Source: Psychromonas sp. SA13A (GTDB lineage: Bacteria; Pseudomonadota; Gammaproteobacteria; Enterobacterales; Psychromonadaceae). From it: DNA of 41,357 bases. Within the stretch, counting starts at the first letter, position 1. The number at the start of each line of letters is the position of its first letter. The stretch is from positions 1 through 41,357 of the forward strand of contig NZ_WTKU01000008.1 in the NCBI RefSeq assembly GCF_011378715.1, given 5' to 3'. The translations under genes were made by a program, and so were the position numbers. Below, one piece after another: positions 8,056 through 17,210 of this stretch. Below the pieces are notes generated by a model. That model searched no databases. It worked only from the letters and a program-made list of their open reading frames with translations, and was not told the DNA's origin.

Positions 8056-8982
8056 ATGGCAGGTGTTTTAGACTCGGTTAACCAACGTACTCAGTTGGTA
8101 GGTCAAAATAGACTTGAGTTACTGCTTTTTAAGTTAGGTGGCATTCAACGTTATGGTATTAACGTATTCAAAGTAAGAGAAGTCTTACAATGTCCACCAC
8201 TTACCGCTTTACCTAAACTTCATCCCGCTGTTCGTGGTGTCGCCCATGTGCGAGGGCAGACGATTTCTATTATTGATATGAACCTTGCAACGGGTGGACG
8301 TGCAATACAAGATATTCAGGATAGATTTATTATCATTACAGAATATAACCGCTCCATTCAAGGCTTTTTAGTGGGATCGGTTGAACGTATTATTAATATT
8401 AACTGGGAAAACATTCTACCACCGCCAAATGGTGTTGGTCGTTACAATTACTTAACCGCAGTTACTGAAATTGATGGCTCTCTTGTCGAAATTTTAGATG
8501 TTGAAAAAATTCTAGATGAAATTGCGCCAGTCGATACCGAAGTTACGGCTGAAGTGATCGCCCAGTTACCAATGGAAGAGATGAAGAACAAACGTATTTT
8601 AGTTGCAGATGACTCGTCAGTTGCACGTAAACAAATTCAACGTGCTCTTTCAGCGCTTGGTATTGAATGTGACCTTGTTAAGGACGGCAAAGAAGCACTG
8701 AATTTCTTAAAAGAAGTGGCTAAGACGCAACCCGTTATTGAAAAATATGCATTGATGATTTCAGATGTAGAAATGCCAGAAATGGATGGATATACCTTAA
8801 CTGCTGAAGTAAAGTCCCACCCTGATTTGAAAGACTTACATATTATATTGCATACTTCTTTGAGTGGTGTTTTTAATCAAGCGATGGTTGAGAAAGTGGG
8901 AGCTGATGATTTTATTGCCAAATTTAATCCTGATGAGTTAGCGTCGGCTGTGCAGAAAGTCATTAACTTAGGCATTAAATAA
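8056..8982 (+). CDS. cheV: Chemotaxis coupling and receiver protein CheV
   Basis: This 308-residue cytoplasmic protein has a CheW-like domain at about residues 18-170 and a response-regulator receiver at about 183-305. The receiver keeps the acidic pair (VADDSS), the phospho-acceptor Asp237 in ISDVEMPEMDG, and the switch Thr and Lys (HTSLSG and AKF). CheV couples chemoreceptors to CheA and is tuned by phosphorylation. The ATG is preceded by AAGGAA. A terminator follows it, so it is not co-transcribed with cheR by default. The flgA-cheV-cheR order is typical of Vibrio and Shewanella. Confidence 0.95.
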   Translation: MAGVLDSVNQRTQLVGQNRLELLLFKLGGIQRYGINVFKVREVLQCPPLTALPKLHPAVRGVAHVRGQTISIIDMNLATGGRAIQDIQDRFIIITEYNRSIQGFLVGSVERIININWENILPPPNGVGRYNYLTAVTEIDGSLVEILDVEKILDEIAPVDTEVTAEVIAQLPMEEMKNKRILVADDSSVARKQIQRALSALGIECDLVKDGKEALNFLKEVAKTQPVIEKYALMISDVEMPEMDGYTLTAEVKSHPDLKDLHIILHTSLSGVFNQAMVEKVGADDFIAKFNPDELASAVQKVINLGIK

Positions 8983-9022
8983 CACCCTTTGAACGAAAAT
9001 CATCGAAAACAGTTTAATTTAC

Positions 9023-9058
9023 AATAGCTGATAATTATTTTGTCAGCTATTATTTTTT
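9023..9058 (+). terminator. Intrinsic terminator after cheV
   Basis: AATAGCTGA (9023-9031) pairs with TCAGCTATT (9043-9051) across an 11-base loop, followed by a run of six T. It lies between cheV and cheR. Confidence 0.75.
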
Positions 9059-9130
9059 ATATATACCTTAATGGTTAAAAAATTAAGTTGCCATGTCCTC
9101 TATACAACAATTAAAAGCGAGTAATAATTA

Positions 9131-9964
9131 GTGAGAACTATTTCTGATAGCACCTATAAGCAGTTTGCTGGTTTTTTAGAAGTGCAATGTGGCATTGTGT
9201 TGGGCGATAACAAGCAATACCTTGTTAAAAGTCGTTTGTTGCCATTAGTGACTGAGTTTAAACTGGAAAGCTTAACTGAACTGATAGAGCAAGCAATGGG
9301 CATTCGAAATCGTCAATTACGCACTATGGTTATTGATGCGATGACGACCAATGAAACTCTATGGTTTCGAGATAGATACCCTTTTGAATTATTAACCAGT
9401 AAATTATTTCCTGAGTTTCTTGAAACGAAAAAGAATATAAAAATCTGGTCATCGGCTAGCTCATCTGGTCAAGAAGCTTACTCTATTGCTATGACGGCTT
9501 TAGAGTATAAAAAGAGTAAACCTATTAGTAATTTAAGTGTACAAATTATTGGCACTGATATTTCTGATTCGATGTTGGCACAATGTAAAGCTGCAGAATA
9601 TGATAATTTAGCGCTATCTCGAGGTTTGTCTGATACTCGTAAACGTCAATTTTTTGTTCCTGCAGGCAGTGACGGAAATAAAATGCAAATTAAACCTGAG
9701 GTCAAAACTTTGACTTCCTTTAAAAGTTTAAATTTATTGGATAGCTACGGCTCGCTAGGTAAGTTTGATATCATTTTTTGCCGTAACGTACTTATCTATT
9801 TTGCGAACGACGTGAAATCAAAAATATTGAATCAGTTTGCATCTGCTTTAAATCCTGGTGGATACCTTATTCTCGGGGCTTCTGAATCATTAAATGGATT
9901 AACTGACCGGTTTGAAATGGTACGTTGCAATCCTGGTATTATTTATAAACTAAAAAGCAAGTAA
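9131..9964 (+). CDS. cheR: Chemotaxis protein methyltransferase CheR
   Basis: This 277-residue enzyme transfers methyl groups from S-adenosylmethionine to glutamates of chemoreceptors. The N-terminal helical domain (about 1-75) has the CheR signature CGIVLGDNKQYLV. The Rossmann methyltransferase domain follows, with the SAM motif WSSASSSGQEAYSIAM near 107-122, GTDIS near 149 and IFCRNVLIYF near 217. The start is a GTG with a weak ribosome site. A 12-codon ORF at 9093-9131 ends in TAGTG, overlapping this start by one base. No terminator of quality follows, and flgB starts a new unit. Confidence 0.95.
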   Translation: MRTISDSTYKQFAGFLEVQCGIVLGDNKQYLVKSRLLPLVTEFKLESLTELIEQAMGIRNRQLRTMVIDAMTTNETLWFRDRYPFELLTSKLFPEFLETKKNIKIWSSASSSGQEAYSIAMTALEYKKSKPISNLSVQIIGTDISDSMLAQCKAAEYDNLALSRGLSDTRKRQFFVPAGSDGNKMQIKPEVKTLTSFKSLNLLDSYGSLGKFDIIFCRNVLIYFANDVKSKILNQFASALNPGGYLILGASESLNGLTDRFEMVRCNPGIIYKLKSK

Positions 9965-10195
9965 GTCTTTGTTTGCCACTTTTTTGGTAGAGGGGCAGTT
10001 TTTGCCTCTTTGCCATAAAAACGTTAAGTCGATTAGCTTAACTGTATTATTCATTCTGTTATCTATCAATATATGGGCTTATCTAGCCTTTATATCTTCT
10101 TCAATATCGATTCACCCACACAAACTCCCTGTTATTTACTATTAAATACTCACAACTCTAATTTTTTATTAATTAATTATCTTTGATATTTCTTT

Positions 10196-10212
10196 TTGGC
10201 ACATGCTTTGCA
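10196..10212 (+). promoter_or_regulatory. Sigma-54 promoter for flgBCDE
   Basis: TTGGCAC, four bases, then TTTGCA: GG at 10198-10199 and GC at 10210-10211 with 10 bases between, close to consensus. It lies inside the longest possible flgB reading frame. That frame's first 18 codons are therefore promoter and leader, which fixes the start at 10237. Confidence 0.85.
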
Positions 10213-10236
10213 TTTGTAATAACAAAGGAGAAAATT

Positions 10237-10638
10237 ATGGCGATTAACTTTGAAAAAGCATTAGGCATGCATCAGCACACGTTAGGCATTCGATCACGTC
10301 GTACTGAAATTTTAGCTTCTAATATCTCAAATGCTGATACACCTAATTACAAAGCAAAAGATATTAACTTTAAAGACGCACTCAATGCGGCAAAGTCCGG
10401 TGCAGGTGTTTCACTTAACCGTACCGATAGCGCTCATAATTTAGGCTTCTCAACTTCAATGGCTCAAAATGGTCTGTTATTCCGTAATACAAATCAGCCA
10501 GATACCGGTGATGGTAATACAGTAGATTTAGAAGTTGAACGTAATTTGTTTATGAAAAATAGCTTGGAATACCAAGCCAGTTTAGATTTCTTAAATAGCA
10601 AAATATCAGGGCTTCGCATAGCGATCAAAGGCCAATAA
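10237..10638 (+). CDS. flgB: Flagellar basal-body rod protein FlgB
   Basis: This 133-residue proximal rod protein carries the rod signature near residues 28-40 (ASNISNADTPNYK) and a C-terminal helix for rod packing. I chose the ATG at 10237 because AAGGAG lies 7 bases upstream, the family begins with MAINFEKALG-like sequence, and a sigma-54 promoter overlaps the longer frame that opens at 10183. It is the first gene of flgBCDE. Confidence 0.93.
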   Translation: MAINFEKALGMHQHTLGIRSRRTEILASNISNADTPNYKAKDINFKDALNAAKSGAGVSLNRTDSAHNLGFSTSMAQNGLLFRNTNQPDTGDGNTVDLEVERNLFMKNSLEYQASLDFLNSKISGLRIAIKGQ

Positions 10639-10659
10639 TAGCGTGTCAGGGGAACTACT

Positions 10660-11079
10660 ATGAGTTTATTAAAAGTATTAGATGTAGCCGGAACTGGCAT
10701 GAGTGCACAATCTGTTCGCTTAAATACAACCGCCAGTAACTTGGCGAATGCAAACAGTGTTAGCAGTAATATCGACGAAACCTATAAAGCGAGACACCCT
10801 GTATTTGCTGCTGAGTTGAATAGAGCAATGGGTGGCTTAGACAGTAGTGTTGGTGTCAAAGTACAGGGCATTGTTGAAAGTACTGCTGAATTAAATCAAG
10901 AATATGCACCTAATCACCCTAAAGCCGATGAAAATGGTTTTATCTATCACTCCAATGTCAATGTGATGGAAGAGATGGCGAATATGATCAGTGCTTCTCG
11001 TTCATACCAAACTAATGTGCAAATTGCAGAAGCGGCAAAACAAATGTTGAATCGCACATTGCAATTAGGCAAAGCGTAA
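10660..11079 (+). CDS. flgC: Flagellar basal-body rod protein FlgC
   Basis: This 139-residue proximal rod protein has the N-terminal motif with NTTASNLANANSV (residues about 23-36) and the C-terminal region with NVNVMEEMANMISASRSYQ, both typical of FlgC. It follows flgB after 21 bases with GGGGAAC as ribosome site and precedes flgD by 10 bases. Confidence 0.95.
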   Translation: MSLLKVLDVAGTGMSAQSVRLNTTASNLANANSVSSNIDETYKARHPVFAAELNRAMGGLDSSVGVKVQGIVESTAELNQEYAPNHPKADENGFIYHSNVNVMEEMANMISASRSYQTNVQIAEAAKQMLNRTLQLGKA

Positions 11080-11089
11080 GGATATCTAG

Positions 11090-11785
11090 ATGACTACTAT
11101 CACTTCATCATCGTTTAATTTTACAACGCCTTTAACCGAAGAACAGGTTAATGCAAACTCTGAGATCGATGCAGAGCAGCAATTGAGTCAAGAAGATTTC
11201 TTCTCTCTATTATCACAACAGCTTGCTTATCAAGACCCTTTCTCTCCCGTAGATAACTCAGAAATGATTGCGCAAATGGCTTCGTTTACGACCGCCGAAG
11301 GGATTGCCACTATGGGCAGTGAATTTGCAGGCATTAAAGAAGTATTAAACTCTAGCCAAGCATTAGAAGCTTCATCATTAGTGGGTAAAAAAGTATTAAT
11401 ACCAAGCGACCAAGCTTATTTAACTGAAGGGGGCACTGCTTCAGGCTCATTAACAACAACAACCGGTGCTTATAATGCCTCGGTATCCATTACCGATAAA
11501 ACCGGCAATATTATTCGTACCTTGACATTAGGTGATGTTGGGGCGGGTAATCAACGTTTTGATTGGGATGGTTTAGATTCACAGGGGAATCCCGCACCGG
11601 CTGGAGGCTATACATTTGCCGCCAATGGTATGGTGAATGGTCAAGGTGAAGCATTAACAACGGCTTCCTATGCGCATGTAGAAAGTGTGAGCTTAGGTGG
11701 TGGGACTGCTAGCGTCTACTTAAATCTAAAAGGTTTAGGCGGAATTGAACTTAAAGATGCAATTGAAGTTGCAGAAAACATATAA
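11090..11785 (+). CDS. flgD: Flagellar hook-capping protein FlgD
   Basis: This 231-residue scaffold protein caps the growing hook and is lost when FlgK arrives. The N-terminal region has the conserved FFSLLSQQLAYQDPFSPVDNS-like segment (about residues 38-58) and MASFTTAEGI. The C-terminal half is a beta-rich Ig/Tudor-like region with FDWDGLDSQGNPAPAGGYTF. Its length matches the family. It is the third gene of flgBCDE. Confidence 0.95.
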   Translation: MTTITSSSFNFTTPLTEEQVNANSEIDAEQQLSQEDFFSLLSQQLAYQDPFSPVDNSEMIAQMASFTTAEGIATMGSEFAGIKEVLNSSQALEASSLVGKKVLIPSDQAYLTEGGTASGSLTTTTGAYNASVSITDKTGNIIRTLTLGDVGAGNQRFDWDGLDSQGNPAPAGGYTFAANGMVNGQGEALTTASYAHVESVSLGGGTASVYLNLKGLGGIELKDAIEVAENI

Positions 11786-11801
11786 CTAAGAGGAAGTCAC
11801 T

Positions 11802-13289
11802 ATGTCATTTAATGTAGCATTAAGCGGAATTGCGGCAGCTCAGACTGATTTAGACACAACGTCAAATAATATTGCAAATGTAAATACCGTTGGTTTTAAA
11901 GAGTCTCGCGCCGAGTTCGATAGCGTTTACGCAAACTCTCTATTTTCTAACAGTGCGACCAAAGTGGGTGACGGTACTTCCGTTGCCGCCGTTGCACAAC
12001 AATTTCACCAAGGTAGTTTAAAATTTACCGATAATCCATTGGATCTAGCTATTACAGGTAGTGGGTTCTTTGCCACGGCCAGTGGCATTGACGATAAAGA
12101 TTTAAGTTATACGCGTGCCGGTACTTTTAAATTAAATGATGAAAATTATATTGTTGATAACAGCGGCAATTACTTACAAGCTTTTCCTGTTAATGATGAT
12201 GGGACTTCTTCATCGGTTAGTTTAAGTACAACAGAACCGATTCAATTGCCAGAAACCGCAGGCGACCCTGAAGCTACGTCTAGTGTAGAAATAACGTTAA
12301 ATTTACCGTCTAGTGATGAAGCGCTAGATCCTACTAAGTTTAATCCTAAAGACCCTGGTACCTATAATAACGCTACTTCAGTAACTGTTTATGATTCATT
12401 GGGTGAAGCGCGTACGATGAATACTTATTATGTTAAACCAGAAAATGCTTCTGCAGATGGCATGAGCCAATGGGTAGCTTATATGACGATTGATGGCGTT
12501 CCAATCGACCCTAAAAATGCGTCTGATACTATTGGTTATAAATATGATATTACAGGTGCTACCAATGAGGATAGTGAGGATATTGGAGATGGTGAATTTG
12601 ATTTCGAAGCGGTTCTTGATGCAGATGATAACCCAGTACTAGATGAAGATGATAATCCCACATATAGCCCATTAACGAAAAGTACAGAATATTCTTTTAC
12701 ACACGATGATGGTTCTGTTACAGCTCAACATGGCGTCGTTCTTAGCTTTGACTCTTCTGGTAAGTATATAACTAGTATCCCTGAAGTACTTGAATTTGAA
12801 ACTCTTGGAAAAAATGGAGCCGGATTGTTGAAAGAAGGAACTGATGGAGAACAACAAATTACACTTAAGTTTGTGGCCCCTACACAAAATGCCTCATCGT
12901 TTGGGGTGACTTCATTAGAACAAAATGGTTTAACTGTTGGTCGTTTGACTGGTGTTGAAATTGGTGATGATGGATTAGTAGAAGCAACTTATAGTAACGG
13001 TACGTCTGATCCTATTGCGCGTGTTGCTATGGTGCGCTTTCGTAATGAACAAGGGTTAGCACAAACAGGGTCAAGCTGGAGTGCTTCGCAAAGTTCGGGC
13101 GAACCCATTGCAGGAGAAGGGGGGGAAGGTTCATTTGGTCTCATTAACTCTGCTGCCCTAGAGCAATCTAACGTTGATTTAACAACTGAGCTGGTGGACT
13201 TGATTTCTGCGCAACGTAACTTCCAAGCTAACTCTCGTTCATTAGAGATCAGTAACGAATTACAACAAACTATTTTACAAATTCGTTAA
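11802..13289 (+). CDS. flgE: Flagellar hook protein FlgE
   Basis: This 495-residue hook subunit is about 90 residues longer than E. coli FlgE. The conserved N terminus (SGIAAAQTDLDTTSNNIANVNTVGFK-like, residues about 8-33) and C terminus (SNVDLTTELVDLISAQRNFQ region, about 450-475) form the hook core. The extra length lies in the surface-exposed middle, about residues 245-330, which is rich in Asp and Glu with two similar DDNP segments near 270-285. AGAGGA precedes the ATG. A strong terminator follows, so flgE ends its unit. Confidence 0.95.
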   Translation: MSFNVALSGIAAAQTDLDTTSNNIANVNTVGFKESRAEFDSVYANSLFSNSATKVGDGTSVAAVAQQFHQGSLKFTDNPLDLAITGSGFFATASGIDDKDLSYTRAGTFKLNDENYIVDNSGNYLQAFPVNDDGTSSSVSLSTTEPIQLPETAGDPEATSSVEITLNLPSSDEALDPTKFNPKDPGTYNNATSVTVYDSLGEARTMNTYYVKPENASADGMSQWVAYMTIDGVPIDPKNASDTIGYKYDITGATNEDSEDIGDGEFDFEAVLDADDNPVLDEDDNPTYSPLTKSTEYSFTHDDGSVTAQHGVVLSFDSSGKYITSIPEVLEFETLGKNGAGLLKEGTDGEQQITLKFVAPTQNASSFGVTSLEQNGLTVGRLTGVEIGDDGLVEATYSNGTSDPIARVAMVRFRNEQGLAQTGSSWSASQSSGEPIAGEGGEGSFGLINSAALEQSNVDLTTELVDLISAQRNFQANSRSLEISNELQQTILQIR

Positions 13290-13314
13290 TTTTATAAATT
13301 AGTTAATGATTCCT

Positions 13315-13347
13315 AAAACGCACCCTTCTCGGTGCGTTTTTGTTATT
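13315..13347 (+). terminator. Intrinsic terminator after flgE
   Basis: AAAACGCACC (13315-13324) pairs with GGTGCGTTTT (13331-13340) across a 6-base loop, then a T-rich tail. It lies in the 313-base gap between flgE and flgF. Apart from the flgF promoter, the rest of that gap shows nothing clear. Confidence 0.92.
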
Positions 13348-13496
13348 TAAAAGTTAACGTCCATATTATTTAAATGCTTGAGCATTTCAGTCTTCCTGCT
13401 TTCCTGCATTCCCATATTTTAAGATCTAAAAGCTAAGTCTTCTCCCTCCCTAACTTTAGTTGTATTTGCTGCTTAGCTTCCTCATTTTTATTTTGT

Positions 13497-13512
13497 TGGC
13501 ATAACGATTGCA
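13497..13512 (+). promoter_or_regulatory. Sigma-54 promoter for flgFGHI
   Basis: TTGGCAT, four bases, then ATTGCA: GG at 13498-13499 and GC at 13510-13511 with 10 bases between. It lies about 90 bases before flgF and after the flgE terminator, so flgFGHI is a separate unit. Confidence 0.82.
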
Positions 13513-13602
13513 TTTATGAATGTATCAAGAAAAAAACACAATAAATAATGCGGCAATTGCCATTGTTATGAATTAAGCGGTTAATAGTTAAGGAAGTCAA
13601 AA

Positions 13603-14349
13603 ATGGATAATTTTCTTTATGTTTCAATGTCAGGCGCTAAAGAGACCATGAATGCGTTAGCTATTCACAGTAATAACTTAGCAAATGCCAGTAAAACAGG
13701 GTTTAAGGCCAGTTTTGAGCAAGCTCGTAGTATGCAAGTTCACGGGCAAGGCTTACCAACACGAGTCTTTGCGCTTACCGAGTCACCAGGACAAAATTTT
13801 GACAGTGGCATTGTTCATGATACCGGACGAGAGTTAGATGTTGCCGTAGAAGGTGAGGGGTGGTTTGTTGTTAAATCCGAAGCGGGTGACGAAGGGTTAA
13901 CACGTAGTGGTGATTTTAATATCACTGCAGAAGGCTTTTTAATTGACGCCAATGGCCAAGAAGTGATGGATGAAACTGGCAATAATATTTATATCCCGAT
14001 GCCCATTGAAAAATTCAATATTCGTAAAGACGGCATGATTGAGGTTCGTCCTGAAGGTGCACCTGCAGATGCAATGGAAGACATCGCTAAATTAAAATTA
14101 GTTAATCCAGATATCAAAGATTTAATGCGTGGTTCAGATGGTTTATTCCGCCGTATTGATGGTCAACCGTTACAAGTTTCAAATGATGTGGTTGTCGCTA
14201 ACGGTGCTCTAGAGTCATCAAACGTTAATTTAAGTAGTGAGTTAACCAGTTTAATTAACTTACAACGTAGTTTTGAAATGCAAATTAAGATGATGAAAAA
14301 AGCCGAAGAGATAGATAAAAGTTCTGAATCTCTACTTCGAATGTCTTAA
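13603..14349 (+). CDS. flgF: Flagellar basal-body rod protein FlgF
   Basis: This 248-residue proximal rod protein has the N-terminal signature HSNNLANASKTGFKA (about residues 23-37). Its C terminus has SNVNLSSELTSLINLQRSFEMQ. The family length is about 250. AAGGAAG precedes the ATG. It heads the flgFGHI unit, with its own promoter. Confidence 0.95.
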   Translation: MDNFLYVSMSGAKETMNALAIHSNNLANASKTGFKASFEQARSMQVHGQGLPTRVFALTESPGQNFDSGIVHDTGRELDVAVEGEGWFVVKSEAGDEGLTRSGDFNITAEGFLIDANGQEVMDETGNNIYIPMPIEKFNIRKDGMIEVRPEGAPADAMEDIAKLKLVNPDIKDLMRGSDGLFRRIDGQPLQVSNDVVVANGALESSNVNLSSELTSLINLQRSFEMQIKMMKKAEEIDKSSESLLRMS

Positions 14350-14393
14350 GTCATTAGTCTACGCATTATTAAAGAATTTTAAGGAGAAAGGTT

Positions 14394-15182
14394 ATGCATT
14401 CCGCTTTATGGATCAGTAAAACAGGGTTAGATGCACAGCAAACTAACGTCGCAACTATTTCAAATAACTTAGCCAATGCAAGTACCGTTGGTTTTAAAAA
14501 GAGTCGTGCCATTTTTGAAGATCTGTTATATCAAACGGTTAACCAACCAGGTGCTAATGAAACACAAAATACTAAGCTTCCTTCGGGGTTAATGCTTGGC
14601 TCTGGTGCGAAGGTTGTCGCGGTACAAAAGAACTTTACACAGGGTAATGCATTAACCACTAATAACTCCTTAGATGTGATGATTGATGGTCGTGGTTTTT
14701 TTGAAATAGAAATGCCAGATGGAAGTTCATCGTATACGCGTAACGGTCAATTCATGCTTAATGAAGAAGGGGTCATGGTAACGCCAGGTTCTGGTTATCC
14801 ATTATTACCACAAATTCAAATTCCTGAAAATGCGCAAACGATTAGTATTGGTGCTGAAGGTGAAGTGTCAGTGAGTATTGCCGGTCAAGCCGAAAACCAA
14901 GTGGTTGGGCAATTAAATGTGAATGATTTTATTAACTCATCTGGTTTAGAGCCTTTAGGGCAAAATTTATACGCAGAAACAGGGGCTTCTGGAGCTCCTA
15001 TTGAAGGCGTACCGGGTGGTGACGGATTAGGTTTTATTCGTCAGGGAATGTTGGAAACGTCTAATGTTAACGTAACAGAAGAACTGGTTAACTTGATCGA
15101 GAGTCAGCGTGTTTACGAAATGAACTCAAAAGTAATTTCAGCGGTTGATGAAATGCTCTCTTACGTTAGCCAACAGCTATAA
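14394..15182 (+). CDS. flgG: Flagellar distal rod protein FlgG
   Basis: This 262-residue distal rod subunit is very close in length to family members. It begins MHSALWISKTGLDAQQTNV, carries SNNLANASTVGFKKSRA, and ends with SNVNVTEELVNLIESQRVYEMNSKVI. The ATG follows AAGGAGAAAGG, one of the best ribosome sites in the unit. It lies 44 bases after flgF and 13 before flgH. Confidence 0.96.
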   Translation: MHSALWISKTGLDAQQTNVATISNNLANASTVGFKKSRAIFEDLLYQTVNQPGANETQNTKLPSGLMLGSGAKVVAVQKNFTQGNALTTNNSLDVMIDGRGFFEIEMPDGSSSYTRNGQFMLNEEGVMVTPGSGYPLLPQIQIPENAQTISIGAEGEVSVSIAGQAENQVVGQLNVNDFINSSGLEPLGQNLYAETGASGAPIEGVPGGDGLGFIRQGMLETSNVNVTEELVNLIESQRVYEMNSKVISAVDEMLSYVSQQL

Positions 15183-15195
15183 ATAGGTGGTTAAT

Positions 15196-15873
15196 ATGAG
15201 AAATATTATAATTTTATGTGCAATATTTAGCGTCGTAGGTTGTACTTCACTACCCAATCAAGAAGTGAAGAATGACCCTGAATATGCACCGGTAGAGCCA
15301 CTTGAAGCAGACTTAAATGTGGTCACTACAGGGTCTTTATTTCAAGAGAGTTATGCTAATAACCTTTATTCAGATATTAAAGCGCATCGCGTTGGTGACA
15401 TTATCACCGTGAATCTAGAAGAATCAACCAAGGCCACTAAACAAGCTGGCACCAGTTTGGATAAAAGTAATTCGTATAAAATGAGTGTCGACGATATTAC
15501 GTTACCTAGTGGCTCACTTGTACCTGGTTTTGGTTTTGGGGGAGGTATTTCTCAAGACAGTGGTTTTGCCGGAGATGCCGATGCAGACCAAAGCAATAGT
15601 TTAAAAGGCAGTATCACGGTTAACGTAACACGCGTTTTAAGTAATGGTAATCTAGAAATTCGCGGTGAAAAATGGCTGATGCTAAATAATGGTGAAGAGT
15701 TTGTACGCATACGTGGCGTAATTCGCTCCGAAGATGTTAGTTCTGATAATTCGGTTTCATCAACCCATGTTGCCAATGCTCGCATTCAATATGGCGGCAC
15801 CGGCACCTTTGCTAATACACAAAGCCAAGGTTGGTTAACTGCATTCTTTAATGGCCCTTATTGGCCGTTCTAA
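15196..15873 (+). CDS. flgH: Flagellar L-ring protein FlgH
   Basis: This 225-residue outer-membrane lipoprotein forms the L ring. The signal sequence ends in the lipobox VVGC, and the mature protein has the family core around HRVGDIITVNLEESTKATK and the C-terminal GGTGTFANTQSQGWLTAFF. I chose ATG 15196: AGGTGG ends 5 bases before it, and the frame's earlier GTG at 15187 lies inside that ribosome site. It is followed by flgI after 59 bases. Confidence 0.94.
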   Translation: MRNIIILCAIFSVVGCTSLPNQEVKNDPEYAPVEPLEADLNVVTTGSLFQESYANNLYSDIKAHRVGDIITVNLEESTKATKQAGTSLDKSNSYKMSVDDITLPSGSLVPGFGFGGGISQDSGFAGDADADQSNSLKGSITVNVTRVLSNGNLEIRGEKWLMLNNGEEFVRIRGVIRSEDVSSDNSVSSTHVANARIQYGGTGTFANTQSQGWLTAFFNGPYWPF

Positions 15874-15932
15874 AAGTCATTTATTTGCATCAGCGATATT
15901 ATTTACATAAGCGATAAGGTAAGGAGAGTTAT

Positions 15933-17057
15933 ATGCTATTTTCATCAAAAGGAACAGCGAACTGTTTTTTTTCAGCATGCTTAGGTTTAACCCTATCGCT
16001 GTTGGTTAATACAGCGGATGCGGCGCGAATCAAAGATATTGCCAGTGTGCAAGGGGTTCGAAGCAACCAATTAGTTGGTTATGGTTTGGTAGTCGGTTTA
16101 CCGGGCACGGGTGAAAAAAGTAGTAAATTTACTGAGCAAGCCTTCGCGACCATGTTAAGAAATTTTGGGATCAATATTCCACAAGGTCAAACTTTAAAGA
16201 TTAAAAATGTTGCGCCAGTGGCTATCACTGCGGAATTAAAAGCCTTTGCTAAACGAGGTCAGAAAATTGACATCACTGTGTCAGCAATTGGTGAAGCAAA
16301 AAGTTTACGTGGGGGGGAGTTGTTACAGACCTTTTTGAAAGGGGTTGATGGTAAGGTTTATGCGCTAGCACAGGGGAGTCTTGTTGTTGGAGGGCTTGGC
16401 GCTGAAGGTGCTGACGGTTCGAAAGTAGTGATCAATACACCTACCGTTGGTCGTATTGCAAATGGTGCCATTGTTGAGCGAGAAGTTATTTCTCCTTTTG
16501 GACAGGGCGATACTATTACTTTTAACCTGCATGACTCTGATTTTACTACGGCAAAATTGATGGCAGATACGATTAATAACTTAGTGGGTCCTAATACGGC
16601 CAGTTTATTAGATGCAACGTCAGTTCAGGTGTTAGCGCCGCGCAATATCTCACAACGTGTTTCTTATTTATCAACACTAGAAAATCTAGAGTTTAGCCCT
16701 GCACGTTCAGGGGCAAAAATCATTGTTAACTCACGTACAGGTACAATAGTAGTTGGGCAAGATGTTCGGTTATTACCAACAGCTATTACTCATGGTGGTA
16801 TTAGTGTCACGATTAGTGAAAACAAAGACGTGGTGCAACCAAACCCATTTGCTGGTGGTGATACTGAAGTAGTTGAAAATAGTATTGTTAATGTTACTCA
16901 GGAAGATAGCCGTATGTTTCGATTTGATACGGGAATTAGTCTAAATGATTTAGTACGTGCAGTGAATGAAGTAGGGCTTGCGCCTGGTGATTTAATGGCG
17001 ATACTAGAAGCATTAAAACAAGCGGGTGCCTTACAAGGTGAGCTAGTTATTATTTAA
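15933..17057 (+). CDS. flgI: Flagellar P-ring protein FlgI
   Basis: This 374-residue periplasmic P-ring subunit has a signal peptide ending near [10 protein letters not shown]. It carries the family's conserved [17 protein letters not shown] near residues 43-59 and the C-terminal [28 protein letters not shown] precedes the ATG. FlgI polymerises with the help of FlgA in the peptidoglycan layer. It ends the flgFGHI unit. A shared terminator separates it from the convergent antiporter gene. Confidence 0.96.
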   Translation: MLFSSKGTANCFFSACLGLTLSLLVNTADAARIKDIASVQGVRSNQLVGYGLVVGLPGTGEKSSKFTEQAFATMLRNFGINIPQGQTLKIKNVAPVAITAELKAFAKRGQKIDITVSAIGEAKSLRGGELLQTFLKGVDGKVYALAQGSLVVGGLGAEGADGSKVVINTPTVGRIANGAIVEREVISPFGQGDTITFNLHDSDFTTAKLMADTINNLVGPNTASLLDATSVQVLAPRNISQRVSYLSTLENLEFSPARSGAKIIVNSRTGTIVVGQDVRLLPTAITHGGISVTISENKDVVQPNPFAGGDTEVVENSIVNVTQEDSRMFRFDTGISLNDLVRAVNEVGLAPGDLMAILEALKQAGALQGELVII

Positions 17058-17113
17058 TCTTTATCGGTAATGGAATCATTCATTTATACGTGTACAAAAA
17101 AGTATGCGGATAC

Positions 17114-17145
17114 AAAAAAGGGAAAACCAATGGTTTTCCCTTTTT
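17114..17145 (+). terminator. Bidirectional terminator between flgI and the antiporter gene
   Basis: GGGAAAACC (17120-17128) pairs with GGTTTTCCC (17132-17140) across AAT, flanked by A6 and T5. The symmetry lets it end both convergent transcripts. Confidence 0.92.
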
Positions 17146-17210
17146 ACGTTAAGGGCTATCGCGTGATCAATATCAGCAAGTCGCTCTTAAACTATTTTTC
17201 TCTGTGCTTA

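Noticed and set aside
10183-10236. 18-codon N-terminal extension of flgB
   Set aside because: It contains the sigma-54 promoter, and the family start is at 10237 with a good ribosome site.
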